NCBI RefSeq assembly: GCF_003385955.1
Contig: NZ_QRDW01000001.1
Location: 1,059,854-1,123,853, forward strand
Origin: Aestuariispira insulae
Lineage (GTDB): Bacteria > Pseudomonadota > Alphaproteobacteria > UBA8366 > Aestuariispiraceae
Reading direction: 5' to 3'
DNA: 64,000 bases
Shown here: piece by piece, positions 56,145 through 63,890 of the stretch
How the letters are laid out: every line of letters starts with the position of its first letter
Numbering within the stretch: position 1 is the first letter of the stretch
Made by a program: the position numbers and the translations under genes
Notes under the pieces: model-generated
What the model was told of the DNA's origin: nothing
Databases searched by the model: none
What the model saw: only the letters and a program-made list of their open reading frames with translations

Positions 56145-56438
56145 ATGCAGACCCGAAACCGCTTGCTTGATGATGTTGCCCGTGTCGCCAACGGTGCCAC
56201 CGGCGTTTTTTCCGGCCTGAAAGGCGAAGTGGAAGGCCTGGTCAAGGACCGGCTGGAAAAGATCCTGGTTGAAATGGACCTGGTGCCGCGCGAGGAATTT
56301 GAGGTTGTGAAGGCCATGGCCATCAAGGCACGGGCTGAAAATGAGGCCCTGCTTGCGCGAATCGAGGCGTTGGAAACCGCCCAGAAGAAACCGACCGCCA
56401 AGAAAACACGGGCCGCCAAGCCGGCAAAAGCGGACTGA
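56145..56438 (+). CDS. ubiK: Ubiquinone biosynthesis accessory factor UbiK
   Basis: 97-residue coiled-coil protein of the BMFP family. It opens MQTRNRLLDDVARVANGATGVFSGLKGEVEGLVKDRLEKIL, then a long helix (EEFEVVKAMAIKARAENEALLARIEALE) and a Lys/Ala-rich tail. UbiK helps organise the aerobic ubiquinone complex. It lies upstream of ybjN and proC on the plus strand, with hldD divergent. Confidence 0.88.
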   Translation: MQTRNRLLDDVARVANGATGVFSGLKGEVEGLVKDRLEKILVEMDLVPREEFEVVKAMAIKARAENEALLARIEALETAQKKPTAKKTRAAKPAKAD

Positions 56439-56488
56439 CCCGCTCCCGGCGCAAAACGCCTATATTCCCTAAAAGCCACGCATTACAA

Positions 56489-56525
56489 GGCGTTCGGACA
56501 TCCATCCGGACGCCATGTCGTTTTT
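56489..56525 (+). terminator. Possible terminator after ubiK
   Basis: GGCGTTCGGAC and a near-complement CCGGACGCC (56489-56514) pair, followed after a few bases by TTTTT. The gap between stem and T run lowers confidence. Confidence 0.4.
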
Positions 56526-56586
56526 CGAAAAGTTTAATACGAATTGCAGAAAAAGCCGCTTGTTCCCGATTCAGGCCTGTGGCATG

Positions 56587-56646
56587 CTAATTCTTGTATT
56601 GAAAAACGGCCCGCACACCAGATCTCGGGTCTGGCACTAGAATTAG
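56587..56646 (+). promoter_or_regulatory. Nested hairpins in the ybjN leader
   Basis: CTAATTCT (56587-56594) and AGAATTAG (56639-56646) are perfect outer arms enclosing an inner CCAGA/TCTGG hairpin (56618-56634). A structured 5' UTR of unknown function 60 bp upstream of ybjN. Confidence 0.35.
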
Positions 56647-56705
56647 TTGCGTGGCCGCTTCACAGGCGGGACCGGTCGTAAACAGACCAAGTAGGGGAAA
56701 AACAA

Positions 56706-57209
56706 ATGTCCTTTGCGCAACTCGACACCATCCACTCCGTCCCTAATCCACTGGATATTCTCGAAGCGATGTTCATGGCGAATGACTGGCCTTTCGACCG
56801 GTCCGAAACCGACGAAATCGTGGTAGAAACGACCGGTGGCTGGTGTGACTACCGGCTTTTCTTCGCCTGGCGCGAGGATCTGCACGCGCTCTATTTCACA
56901 TGCTCTTTCGACATGAAGATCCCGCGTGAGAAACGCACAGGCCTGGCCGATCTTCTGGCCCTCATCAATGAAAAGATGTGGATGGGCCATTTCGACCGCT
57001 GTTCGGAGGAAGGCACCCCGATTTACCGCCAGACCATCCCGACCCGGGGCCTGCAATCCTTGAGTGTCGAATTGCTCGAGGATATGATGGACATCGCCCT
57101 GGCGGAGTGCGAGCGTTTTTATCCGGCCTTCCAATTCCTGCTCTGGGGCGGACATAGCCCGGAAGAAGCCGTGTCCGCCGCGCTGTTGGATTGCGTCGGA
57201 GAAGCCTGA
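56706..57209 (+). CDS. YbjN-domain protein
   Basis: 167-residue cytosolic protein of the YbjN fold (resembles type III secretion chaperones structurally). Seen: NPLDILEAMFMANDWPFDRSETDEIVVETTGGWCDYRLFFAW and the C-terminal ALAECERFYPAFQFLLWGGHSPEEA, typical of alphaproteobacterial members encoded beside proC. Function in this lineage unknown; E. coli YbjN affects stress and motility. GGGGAAA precedes the ATG. Confidence 0.82.
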   Translation: MSFAQLDTIHSVPNPLDILEAMFMANDWPFDRSETDEIVVETTGGWCDYRLFFAWREDLHALYFTCSFDMKIPREKRTGLADLLALINEKMWMGHFDRCSEEGTPIYRQTIPTRGLQSLSVELLEDMMDIALAECERFYPAFQFLLWGGHSPEEAVSAALLDCVGEA

Positions 57210-57255
57210 TCCTTCATCCGGGGTGAATGGTACATTCATAACGGAGAATAATCAC

Positions 57256-58083
57256 ATGACGGGGACGGTTTCCCGCCCACTGGTGCTTGTCGGATGCGGC
57301 AAGATGGGCGGCGCGATGCTTGATGGCTGGCTGAAAAGCGGCATCACCAAAGGGGGCGTTGTCATTGTCGACCCCTATGGCGGCGGCGATTTCCTGGACA
57401 AGGGACATGATGTTAGCCGTTTTGCAACAGTTGATGACCTGCCCGACGATCTGAACCCCGAAGTCATCATTCTGGCGGTCAAACCCCAGCAGATGGATGA
57501 CACCATCGATTCTTACAAACGTTTCGCCGGACCGGACACCATTTTCCTATCGATCGCCGCCGGCAAGACCATCGGCTTTTTTGAAAACCATCTAGGCGGA
57601 GCGGCCGCTGTCGTGCGCGCCATGCCCAATACTCCGGCCGCGATTTCCCAAGGCATAACGGTTTGCTGTCCGAACCGGAATATTACCGCCGACCAGCTCG
57701 CCCTCTGTCTTGCCCTGCTGGAAAGTGTGGGCGAGGCCATGTCGGTTCAGGATGAGGGGCTGATCGATGCAGTCACGGCCCTTTCCGGCGGCGGGCCCGC
57801 CTATGTTTTCCTATTGATCGAAGCCATGACCAAGGCGGGGATTGCCGCTGGCCTGTCGGACGATATGGCCGCCAGGTTGGCCCTGGTAACGGTTGCCGGT
57901 GCGGGACAGTTGGCCCTGGCCAGCGAGGATGACCCCGCACAGCTGCGCAAGAATGTCACCAGCCCCAATGGCACGACCCAGGAGGCCCTCGCAGTTCTGA
58001 TGCGCCAAGGGGACGGCCTGCCCGACCTGATGGTCGAAGCCATCGCCGCAGCCACGGCCCGGTCAAAGGAATTGGCCGGCTGA
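57256..58083 (+). CDS. proC: Pyrroline-5-carboxylate reductase
   Basis: NAD(P)H-dependent final step of proline synthesis, 275 residues. Rossmann LVGCGKMGGAMLDGWL, ILAVKPQQMDD, RAMPNTPAAISQGIT and the signature TALSGGGPAYVFLLIEAM with a C-terminal VTSPNGTTQEAL. The start is ATG 57256 after GGAGAA; an earlier ATG at 57223 lacks conservation. Followed by a terminator. Confidence 0.96.
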   Translation: MTGTVSRPLVLVGCGKMGGAMLDGWLKSGITKGGVVIVDPYGGGDFLDKGHDVSRFATVDDLPDDLNPEVIILAVKPQQMDDTIDSYKRFAGPDTIFLSIAAGKTIGFFENHLGGAAAVVRAMPNTPAAISQGITVCCPNRNITADQLALCLALLESVGEAMSVQDEGLIDAVTALSGGGPAYVFLLIEAMTKAGIAAGLSDDMAARLALVTVAGAGQLALASEDDPAQLRKNVTSPNGTTQEALAVLMRQGDGLPDLMVEAIAAATARSKELAG

Positions 58084-58132
58084 AGGGCTGAGAAACAGCC
58101 GACATATTGCTGTCATATTGCTTTTTTAAGAT

Positions 58133-58165
58133 GCGGGATGTGCCCTAAAGGTACATCCCGCTTTC
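58133..58165 (+). terminator. Rho-independent terminator after proC
   Basis: GCGGGATGT and ACATCCCGC pair (with GCC/GGT inner bases) around CTAAA, followed by TTTCT. Confidence 0.8.
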
Positions 58166-58199
58166 TATTGTATCTCAGCAAGTCCTGACAATTTCATTA

Positions 58200-58237
58200 T
58201 GCTGCAACGCAATATAGTTGTTGACGCAGCGCAACAT
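58200..58237. promoter_or_regulatory. TGC/GCA-repeat region overlapping the phasin promoter
   Basis: GCTGCAACGCAA and GACGCAGCGCAAC share ACGCA/GCGCAA elements and surround the -35 box. PhaR-type repressors of phasin genes recognise TGC/GCA-rich sites in other bacteria, so this is a candidate operator; no PhaR gene is in the window. Confidence 0.35.
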
Positions 58238-58249
58238 ACCACCTACATT
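58221..58249 (+). promoter_or_regulatory. Predicted sigma70 promoter of the phasin gene
   Basis: TTGACG (58221-58226), exactly 17 bp, TACATT (58244-58249), about 50 bp before the phasin ATG. One of the clearest promoters in the window. Confidence 0.65.
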
Positions 58250-58302
58250 ACAGGTACCGGTTTCGTATATTGGCTAACCGATGCACGCCACGGAGGTCCA
58301 AA

Positions 58303-58776
58303 ATGGCGCAATCCAACCCATTCTTTGATGTAAAAAATAACCCGTTCCTGAATACCGAGCTGAACCCGTTCATGCCGAAAAATTTCGGCGACATGATGAA
58401 TGGCTATAATGTACCGACGTTTGACTTTGGAGAATATGCCGAAGCACAGCGCAAAAATATGGAAGCTCTTGCCGAAGCACAGAGCAAAGCTTTCAACGGC
58501 ATGAAAGACGCCATGGACCAGCAGGTTGGTGTGATCCGTGAAATGATCAGTGAAACCACCGACGCCTGGAAAGCCCTGGCTGAAACGGAAGCTCCCCAAG
58601 ATAAATTGGGCAAACAGGCCGATCTGGCCAAGAAAAGCATCGAGCGTGCCGCCACCTCCATGCAAAAAGCGTCCGACACGGTGATCAAATCCCAGAAGGA
58701 AGCCATGAACATCCTGCAGGCCCGTACCGGTGCCAACATTGATGCCTTCAAGGCCAGCCTGAAAGTATCCAAGTAA
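58303..58776 (+). CDS. Phasin family protein
   Basis: 157-residue amphipathic, coiled-coil protein coating polyhydroxyalkanoate granules. The phasin domain (about 45-150) is Ala/Lys/Met-rich with EAYAEAQRKNMEAL-like repeats (YAEAQRKNMEALAEAQSKAF) and VIKSQKEAMNILQARTGANIDAF. GGAGGTCC precedes ATG 58303; the frame to 58270 is not supported. Implies PHA storage, although no phaC/phaA genes are adjacent. Followed by a duplicated terminator. Confidence 0.88.
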   Translation: MAQSNPFFDVKNNPFLNTELNPFMPKNFGDMMNGYNVPTFDFGEYAEAQRKNMEALAEAQSKAFNGMKDAMDQQVGVIREMISETTDAWKALAETEAPQDKLGKQADLAKKSIERAATSMQKASDTVIKSQKEAMNILQARTGANIDAFKASLKVSK

Positions 58777-58837
58777 CCATCACGGTTAGTACCCTCCGTT
58801 GCACCCTCCCAGTTTTTCCCGCTTCGGAGTTCTTACA

Positions 58838-58864
58838 GGCCGGTTTCCAACCGGCCTTTTTCTT
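58838..58864 (+). terminator. First copy of tandem terminator after the phasin gene
   Basis: GGCCGGTT and AACCGGCC pair around TCC, followed by TTTTTCTTT. Confidence 0.85.
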
Positions 58865-58878
58865 TCCAACTATCCTGG

Positions 58879-58906
58879 GGCCGGTTTCCAACCGGCCTTT
58901 TCTTTT
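58879..58906 (+). terminator. Second copy of tandem terminator after the phasin gene
   Basis: The same GGCCGGTT-TCC-AACCGGCC hairpin followed by TTTTCTTTT, 41 bp downstream of the first. The two copies match over about 23 bases, so a local duplication is likely. Confidence 0.85.
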
Positions 58907-58964
58907 GTCCTATCGCCGGGCAAGATGCCACCCCACAGAAGCTTGCAACCGGCGAGAGGCAAAA

Positions 58965-59300
58965 ATGACCATAACTTTTGATGATTTTTTGAAAGTGGAT
59001 ATTCGGGTCGGTACCGTGATCAGGGCCGAACCTTATCCGGAAGCCCGCAAGCCAGCACTTAAGCTCTGGATCGATTTCGGACCAGAGATCGGCGAACGCA
59101 AAACATCCGCCCAGATCACCGATCACTATGATGTGGACAGCCTGGTTGGCCGGCAGGTTTGTGCCGTGGTCAATTTCCCGCCCAAACAGATCGGCAAATT
59201 CATGTCCGAATGCCTGACCCTGGGCTTTGCCGACGAAGCCGGTGCCATCTCCCTGATCGCGCCGGGCCATAAAGTGCCAAACGGCCAGAGGCTTCATTAA
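58965..59300 (+). CDS. csaA: CsaA-like tRNA-binding protein
   Basis: 111-residue OB-fold (EMAP/Trbp111-type) protein. Seen: FDDFLKVDIRVGTVIRAEPYPEARKPALKLWIDFG and NFPPKQIGKFMSECLTLGF. Dimeric CsaA proteins bind tRNA and have been called secretion chaperones in Bacillus. GAGAGG precedes ATG 58965. Single gene between the phasin terminators and the convergent wcaJ-like gene. Confidence 0.93.
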   Translation: MTITFDDFLKVDIRVGTVIRAEPYPEARKPALKLWIDFGPEIGERKTSAQITDHYDVDSLVGRQVCAVVNFPPKQIGKFMSECLTLGFADEAGAISLIAPGHKVPNGQRLH

Positions 59301-59350
59301 GCCACTGGCCGTTCCGGTCATTTAGTTCTGATCTTATATGCAGAAGGCGC

Positions 59351-60784
59351 TTAGCGCGCACCTTCGCCAAACAACACAACACGCACGGTCTGTACCAGGA
59401 TCACCAGATCCAGAAAAATGCTGATGTTTTTCAGGTAATAGAGATCATAGGAATGTTTCTGCCGGGCATCCTCGATGGTTGCTCCATAGGGATAATTGAT
59501 CTGAGCCCAACCCGTGATGCCCGGTTTCACCCGATGGCGCTCACTGTAATAGGGCACTTCACGCTCCAACTCTTCCATGAAATCCGGGCGTTCGGGACGC
59601 GGCCCGACAAAGCTCATCTCGCCACGGAAGACATTGAGGATCTGCGGAATCTCATCAATGCGGGTCTTGCGGATGAATTTACCGACACGGGTCACGCGCG
59701 AGTCGGATTTTGACGCCCATTGCGCACCGTTCTTTTCTGCATCTGTACGCATGGAACGGAATTTCAGCACCGGGAACAGATTGCCATTCAGGCCCACACG
59801 TTTCTGGCTGTAGAAAACCGGACCGGCGCTGTCCAGCTTGATCGCAAGAGCCGTCAGCAGCAGGACCGGCAGGGTCGCCAGCAAGAACAGAGAAGAAAAC
59901 AGAAGATCAAACGCACGCTTCATGACGCGCTTGACGGCACTCACCTGGAAACCGTCGGAGAAAATAATCCAACTGGGGCGGATCGTGCTCAGTTCAACCT
60001 TGCCAAACTCCCGCTCCCAGAAGCAATCAAACTCCGTGATCTGGATGCCGCGCAATTTGCAGTCCATCATTTCCCAAACCGGCAGACCGCCGCCAAGGCC
60101 GCCTTCCGGACGCCGGCGGTCCGCCAGCGTAACCACAATCTCGTCAATGTTATTTTCCTGCGCATAATCAGCCAACGCATAGCGGCTGTTATGCAGCAGA
60201 TCGGGTAGAAGAGGCCGGACCGGGCCACTATCCTGGCCGTCCAGGCCGACAAAGCCGACAACATTCACATTGGCTTTTTTGTCTTCAAGGCTGCCCCGGA
60301 AAATCTTCTGCGCTTGCGGACCGGTGCCCAGCACCACAACACGTTTACGGAAAATCTCGCTATCACGGAAAACCTGGGAAAAGGCAAAACGCAGGCCCAA
60401 ACCAATCCCGCTATACATTGCAACAGTGGCCGCCCAGAAAGAAAACGGAAAACGCTCTTCCGGCATGAAGGACCACCAGAAAACAAACAGGCCGATCCCC
60501 AGAACGCCCGACATCAGGGCAAAAACCGTGACCCACTGACTGGCTTGAAAACCGTTATGGAAGATCACCCGGCGCGAATATAGTCCGACAGAGCAGACAA
60601 CAAGGAAGACAGCCAAGGGTAGACTGGCGACCAGCACTTCGCCCCCGTCATTCACCAAAGACGCCCCCACATGAATTGGCATCAGTTCCATCAGCAGGAA
60701 CCCACCCACAATCAGCAAAGCGACCTCGGTTGCAGCCAGCAGAATCGCATGCAATGAAATATGGTGGTTGAATAGTTTTATCAT
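59351..60784 (-). CDS. Undecaprenyl-phosphate sugar phosphotransferase (WcaJ/exopolysaccharide type)
   Basis: Polyprenyl glycosylphosphotransferase that starts exopolysaccharide or capsule repeat units on undecaprenyl phosphate. 477 residues: four N-terminal spans, a central CoA-binding-like domain (about 135-250, VVVLGTGPQAQKIFRG), one further helix, and the catalytic C-terminal domain with KFRSMRTDAEKNG, RKTRIDEIPQILNVFRGEMSFVGPRPERP and PGITGWAQINYPYGA. ATG 60784 chosen (MIKLFNHHISLH). The enzyme normally sits in an EPS cluster; here it stands alone. Confidence 0.93.
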   Translation of the reverse strand: MIKLFNHHISLHAILLAATEVALLIVGGFLLMELMPIHVGASLVNDGGEVLVASLPLAVFLVVCSVGLYSRRVIFHNGFQASQWVTVFALMSGVLGIGLFVFWWSFMPEERFPFSFWAATVAMYSGIGLGLRFAFSQVFRDSEIFRKRVVVLGTGPQAQKIFRGSLEDKKANVNVVGFVGLDGQDSGPVRPLLPDLLHNSRYALADYAQENNIDEIVVTLADRRRPEGGLGGGLPVWEMMDCKLRGIQITEFDCFWEREFGKVELSTIRPSWIIFSDGFQVSAVKRVMKRAFDLLFSSLFLLATLPVLLLTALAIKLDSAGPVFYSQKRVGLNGNLFPVLKFRSMRTDAEKNGAQWASKSDSRVTRVGKFIRKTRIDEIPQILNVFRGEMSFVGPRPERPDFMEELEREVPYYSERHRVKPGITGWAQINYPYGATIEDARQKHSYDLYYLKNISIFLDLVILVQTVRVVLFGEGAR

Positions 60785-61055
60785 CTCACAGCCTATCTCA
60801 TGTCCCGTAGACTGCCCCTTCATATATAATATGAAGACGAAAATTTTATTGCACCGCACACAAATTCCTTAGCCCAATTAGGCTAGAACCTACAAGCGGC
60901 CCTTAATCGCAATAAAATGGATCCCCATCCGGGTGGAGTTATAGCACAGTCCGAATGGAAAAAAATAGATGTAATTTTAGCTAAACTGCAAATTTTTCAA
61001 CTGAAACCGATGTGTTTCGTTTTTTATCAACGACTTATTGCTTAACGAATTTTAA

Positions 61056-62372
61056 CTAAATCGGTAATCTGACCCTAGCCCTTAAGCCTCCATGCGGTGA
61101 ATCCTCCAGCAGAAGATCCCCTCCATGAACGCGCACCACATCGCGTGAAATCGCCAGCCCCAATCCGGTGCCGCCGGTTTTTGGATTGCGCGACCGGTCC
61201 AGCCGATAGAAAGGCCGGAAGACTTTTTCGCGTTCATCTTCCGGAATGCCAGGACCATCATCATCAACCGTCACCTCGATGAAGTCGCCGCGCCTGCCCG
61301 TTGTCACCCAAATATTCCCGGCATAACGATTCGCGTTTGAAATCAGATTGTCGATACACCGACTGAAGGCTTCAGGCTTCAGCCAAACCATGATCGATCC
61401 TTCCACATGACAGTCTATACTCACACCGCCCATTTTCCACTTATGCGCGATTTCAGAAACCAATGCAGTAATTTCCGTTTCAACCGAGGGCTCTCCCCCT
61501 TCCCCCCGAGCAAAAGTAAGATAGCCTTCAATCATTTTTTCCATTTCCGAGACATTTCCCTTGATGGCTTCGGTCTCGGGGCTCTGTTCCAGAAGAGCCA
61601 GCTGCAGCTTGATCCGGGTCAGGGGCGTTTTCAGGTCATGGCTAACGCCAGACAGCATATCCGTGCGCTGTCGGATCTGGCGCCGGATTCGGTGCATCAT
61701 CCGGTTGAAGGCTGCCGCAGCCAGCCGGACCTCAGCCGCCCCTTCGGGCTTAAAATCGCTGCCGGGGTCCCGGCCCTTGCCAAACCGGTCCACCGCATCA
61801 GACAAACGCCGGATCGGCTTGACCTGGTTCCGCATGAAGATGGAAGCCACTGCAAACAGCACCAAAGAAGTGCCGATCATCCACATCAGGAAGATGTAAG
61901 TCGTGGAACTGAACAGGCGTTTGCCCGGTACAACAACGGTCAAAACCGAATCCGCCAGCTGGATATCGATGATCACCTCTTCCTGGAAAGAGGAGCTGTC
62001 GATCTGAAACGGGCGTTTTATACGCTCTTCCAGAGCCTGTGCCAGCATGCGGTCGATCAGTCCATCATCCATCAGCCGTTCGTTGGGCAGGATCTCACCC
62101 GGCTGCAGAATCAAACTCAGTCCCATGGAGTGCTGGGCCTGGGCAAATATCTCGGGAATCTTGTCCGGCGCATCCCGCATCTGCTCGGTGATATATTGCA
62201 GATCGCCGGCGATGGTTGTGGCCAGCCGCCAGGTGATTCGGTCCCAATGGCGATCATAGAAAATCCAGGCTGACACCAACTGCAGCAGCACCAGCGGCAT
62301 CACAATGATCAAGAGCGACCGCCCGTAAAAACTGCGGGGCAACACGCGCTTCACATAATGCCTGACTTTCAT
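61056..62372 (-). CDS. EnvZ-like sensor histidine kinase
   Basis: 438-residue membrane kinase with two helices (about 17-37 and 160-180), a periplasmic domain between, HAMP (NQVKPIRRLSDAVDRFGKGRD), HisKA with His in GVSHDLKTPLTRIKLQL, and HATPase_c (ISNANRYAG, DDGPGIPEDE, GGTGLGLAI). It starts 12 bp downstream of the OmpR-type gene, forming a two-component operon of the FeuQ/EnvZ kind in alphaproteobacteria. The sensed signal is unknown. Confidence 0.9.
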   Translation of the reverse strand: MKVRHYVKRVLPRSFYGRSLLIIVMPLVLLQLVSAWIFYDRHWDRITWRLATTIAGDLQYITEQMRDAPDKIPEIFAQAQHSMGLSLILQPGEILPNERLMDDGLIDRMLAQALEERIKRPFQIDSSSFQEEVIIDIQLADSVLTVVVPGKRLFSSTTYIFLMWMIGTSLVLFAVASIFMRNQVKPIRRLSDAVDRFGKGRDPGSDFKPEGAAEVRLAAAAFNRMMHRIRRQIRQRTDMLSGVSHDLKTPLTRIKLQLALLEQSPETEAIKGNVSEMEKMIEGYLTFARGEGGEPSVETEITALVSEIAHKWKMGGVSIDCHVEGSIMVWLKPEAFSRCIDNLISNANRYAGNIWVTTGRRGDFIEVTVDDDGPGIPEDEREKVFRPFYRLDRSRNPKTGGTGLGLAISRDVVRVHGGDLLLEDSPHGGLRARVRLPI

Positions 62373-62384
62373 TGCCCTGCCACC

Positions 62385-63077
62385 CTATCCGTCCGGCCGC
62401 AAAACGTAGCCGCGCCCGCGCACGGTATGCAAATATCTTGGAACCTTTGGGTCCTCTTCAATCTTGCGGCGAAGCCGGGTTACCTGGACATCCACGGTCC
62501 GGTCTCCCCCATCGATCTGACAGGTCTCAGTCAATTCCTCGCGACTCATGATCCTCCCGGCTGCGGTTGCCAGAGCCTTCAGCAAGGCTGTTTCTGTGGT
62601 GGTCAGCTTGACCGGCAGATCCCCGCGCAACAGCATTTCCCGCGTCAGGTCGAATTCCGCATTGCCAAGCCTGATTGTATCCGCCTGCTCCACATCATCC
62701 GATGCAGGCTGCGCCCGGCGCAGAATGCTTTGAATACGCAGCACCAGTTCCAATGGCTCAAACGGCTTGGGGAGATAGTCATCCGCCCCGGCCTGCAACC
62801 CTTCGATCCGGGCTTCCGTCTCGGTCATGGCCGTCAGCATCAAAATGGGGACGGCGCTGTTTGCGCGCAGTGAACGGGTGAATTCCAGGCCACTTTCACC
62901 AGGCATCATCACATCCACAACCATCAGGTCGAATTGAAAGGCGCGCATTTTCTCCCGCGCTTCCTGCGTATCCGCCGCCGTGGTGACCCGAAAACCCTCT
63001 TTACTCAGAAACCGTTGCAGAAGATCACGGATTTCCGTGTCATCATCCACAACCAGAATATGTACCTCATCCATCAT
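62385..63077 (-). CDS. OmpR-family response regulator
   Basis: 230-residue regulator. Receiver domain with acidic pocket VDDDTE, phospho-acceptor Asp in MVVDVMMPGESG and Lys in LPKPFEPLE; C-terminal winged helix ending RTVDVQVTRLRRKIEEDPKVPRYLHTVRGRGYVL. Start taken as ATG 63077 (a second ATG follows; upstream TTG at 63098 possible). Partner of the EnvZ-like kinase downstream. This pair beside a MarR gene and ilvE recalls petR-petP of Rhodobacter. Confidence 0.92.
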   Translation of the reverse strand: MMDEVHILVVDDDTEIRDLLQRFLSKEGFRVTTAADTQEAREKMRAFQFDLMVVDVMMPGESGLEFTRSLRANSAVPILMLTAMTETEARIEGLQAGADDYLPKPFEPLELVLRIQSILRRAQPASDDVEQADTIRLGNAEFDLTREMLLRGDLPVKLTTTETALLKALATAAGRIMSREELTETCQIDGGDRTVDVQVTRLRRKIEEDPKVPRYLHTVRGRGYVLRPDG

Positions 63078-63139
63078 AGAGAGCAGTATATCCCGCAAAA
63101 AATTCTTTTAAATCTGTAACTTCACTAAAAAGAACACCG

Positions 63140-63640
63140 TCAGCGGCGTTTTCGTATGGCCGCATCAAAACGATCGCGATCCTCCGCCGCGTTGACGATC
63201 CCCAGCATCACCTTGCGAAAGCCATCCACCGCTTCGGCGCCCGCATCCCGAAAGGCGCGTTCGATCCGCTGCCTCTGGTTCTCGGTAAGCTCTTTTTCCA
63301 ACTGTGCGCCCTTGTCCGTCAGCCGAAGTAGACGCTGGCGCCGGTCTTCCACGCCCTGATCCTGGTGAATATAGCCTTCCCGGACCAACTGGCTGAGCAC
63401 CCGGCTCAGCGATTGTTTTGTGATTTTCAGGATGCTCAGCAAATCAGAAACCGTCATGCCGGGATAACGGCCAACAAAATAAATCACCCGGTGATGGGCG
63501 CGGCCCAAGCCCCGCTCGGCGAGGATCGCATCCGGCTCCGCGGTAAAGTCCCGATAGGCAAAGAACAGCATTTCTATGCCCTGCCGCAATTCTTCATCAC
63601 GGAGAAACAAGGGATTGGCGCCGGATTTCATCAAGGTCAT
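63140..63640 (-). CDS. MarR-family regulator, PetP-like
   Basis: 166-residue winged-helix regulator: GLGRAHHRVIYFVGRYPGMTVSDLLSILKITKQSLSRVLSQLVREGYIHQDQGVEDRRQRLLRLTDKG contains the full MarR fold with the VEDRRQR wing. It is similar to PetP of Rhodobacter, placed beside an OmpR gene. Transcribed away from ilvE, with palindromes between them that are probable operators. Ligand unknown. Confidence 0.88.
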   Translation of the reverse strand: MTLMKSGANPLFLRDEELRQGIEMLFFAYRDFTAEPDAILAERGLGRAHHRVIYFVGRYPGMTVSDLLSILKITKQSLSRVLSQLVREGYIHQDQGVEDRRQRLLRLTDKGAQLEKELTENQRQRIERAFRDAGAEAVDGFRKVMLGIVNAAEDRDRFDAAIRKRR

Positions 63641-63685
63641 GGATCTGCTCTAACGTAACTGCAAAAAAAACGGGTATGAAGAAAC

Positions 63686-63706
63686 TATGTCAGTTATATT
63701 GACATA
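63686..63706. promoter_or_regulatory. Probable MarR operator (TATGTCA-N7-TGACATA)
   Basis: TATGTCA (63686-63692) and TGACATA (63700-63706) form a perfect 7-7-7 palindrome 46 bp upstream of the MarR gene. A further half-site TTGACATA recurs at 63743-63750. MarR proteins usually bind such 16-22 bp dyads near their own promoter. Confidence 0.55.
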
Positions 63707-63835
63707 TATACCTCACGATGTTACACCGCAACCGGGTCTCGATTGACATATTGTGTTTTTTGAACCCTTGTTTTGGTAATATTATTTCCGAGTCTTTTAT
63801 AAGGCTCTGATTCCATTACCGTTTGATTAGAGAGT

Positions 63836-63857
63836 TATACCAGCTTTAACTGGCATA
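63836..63857. promoter_or_regulatory. Palindrome upstream of ilvE
   Basis: TATACCAG (63836-63843) and CTGGCATA (63850-63857) pair with one mismatch around CTTTAA, 33 bp before the ilvE ATG. It may be an operator or a leader hairpin near the ribosome site. Confidence 0.4.
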
Positions 63858-63890
63858 ATGATAGCAACTTGTTAACCGGAGCACGCGACC

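Noticed and set aside
61042-61055. CtrA-like motif TTAA-N6-TTAA at the end of the EnvZ-like gene
   Set aside because: Spacing is six, not seven, and the site is inside or just after the 3' end of a gene and far from the next start.
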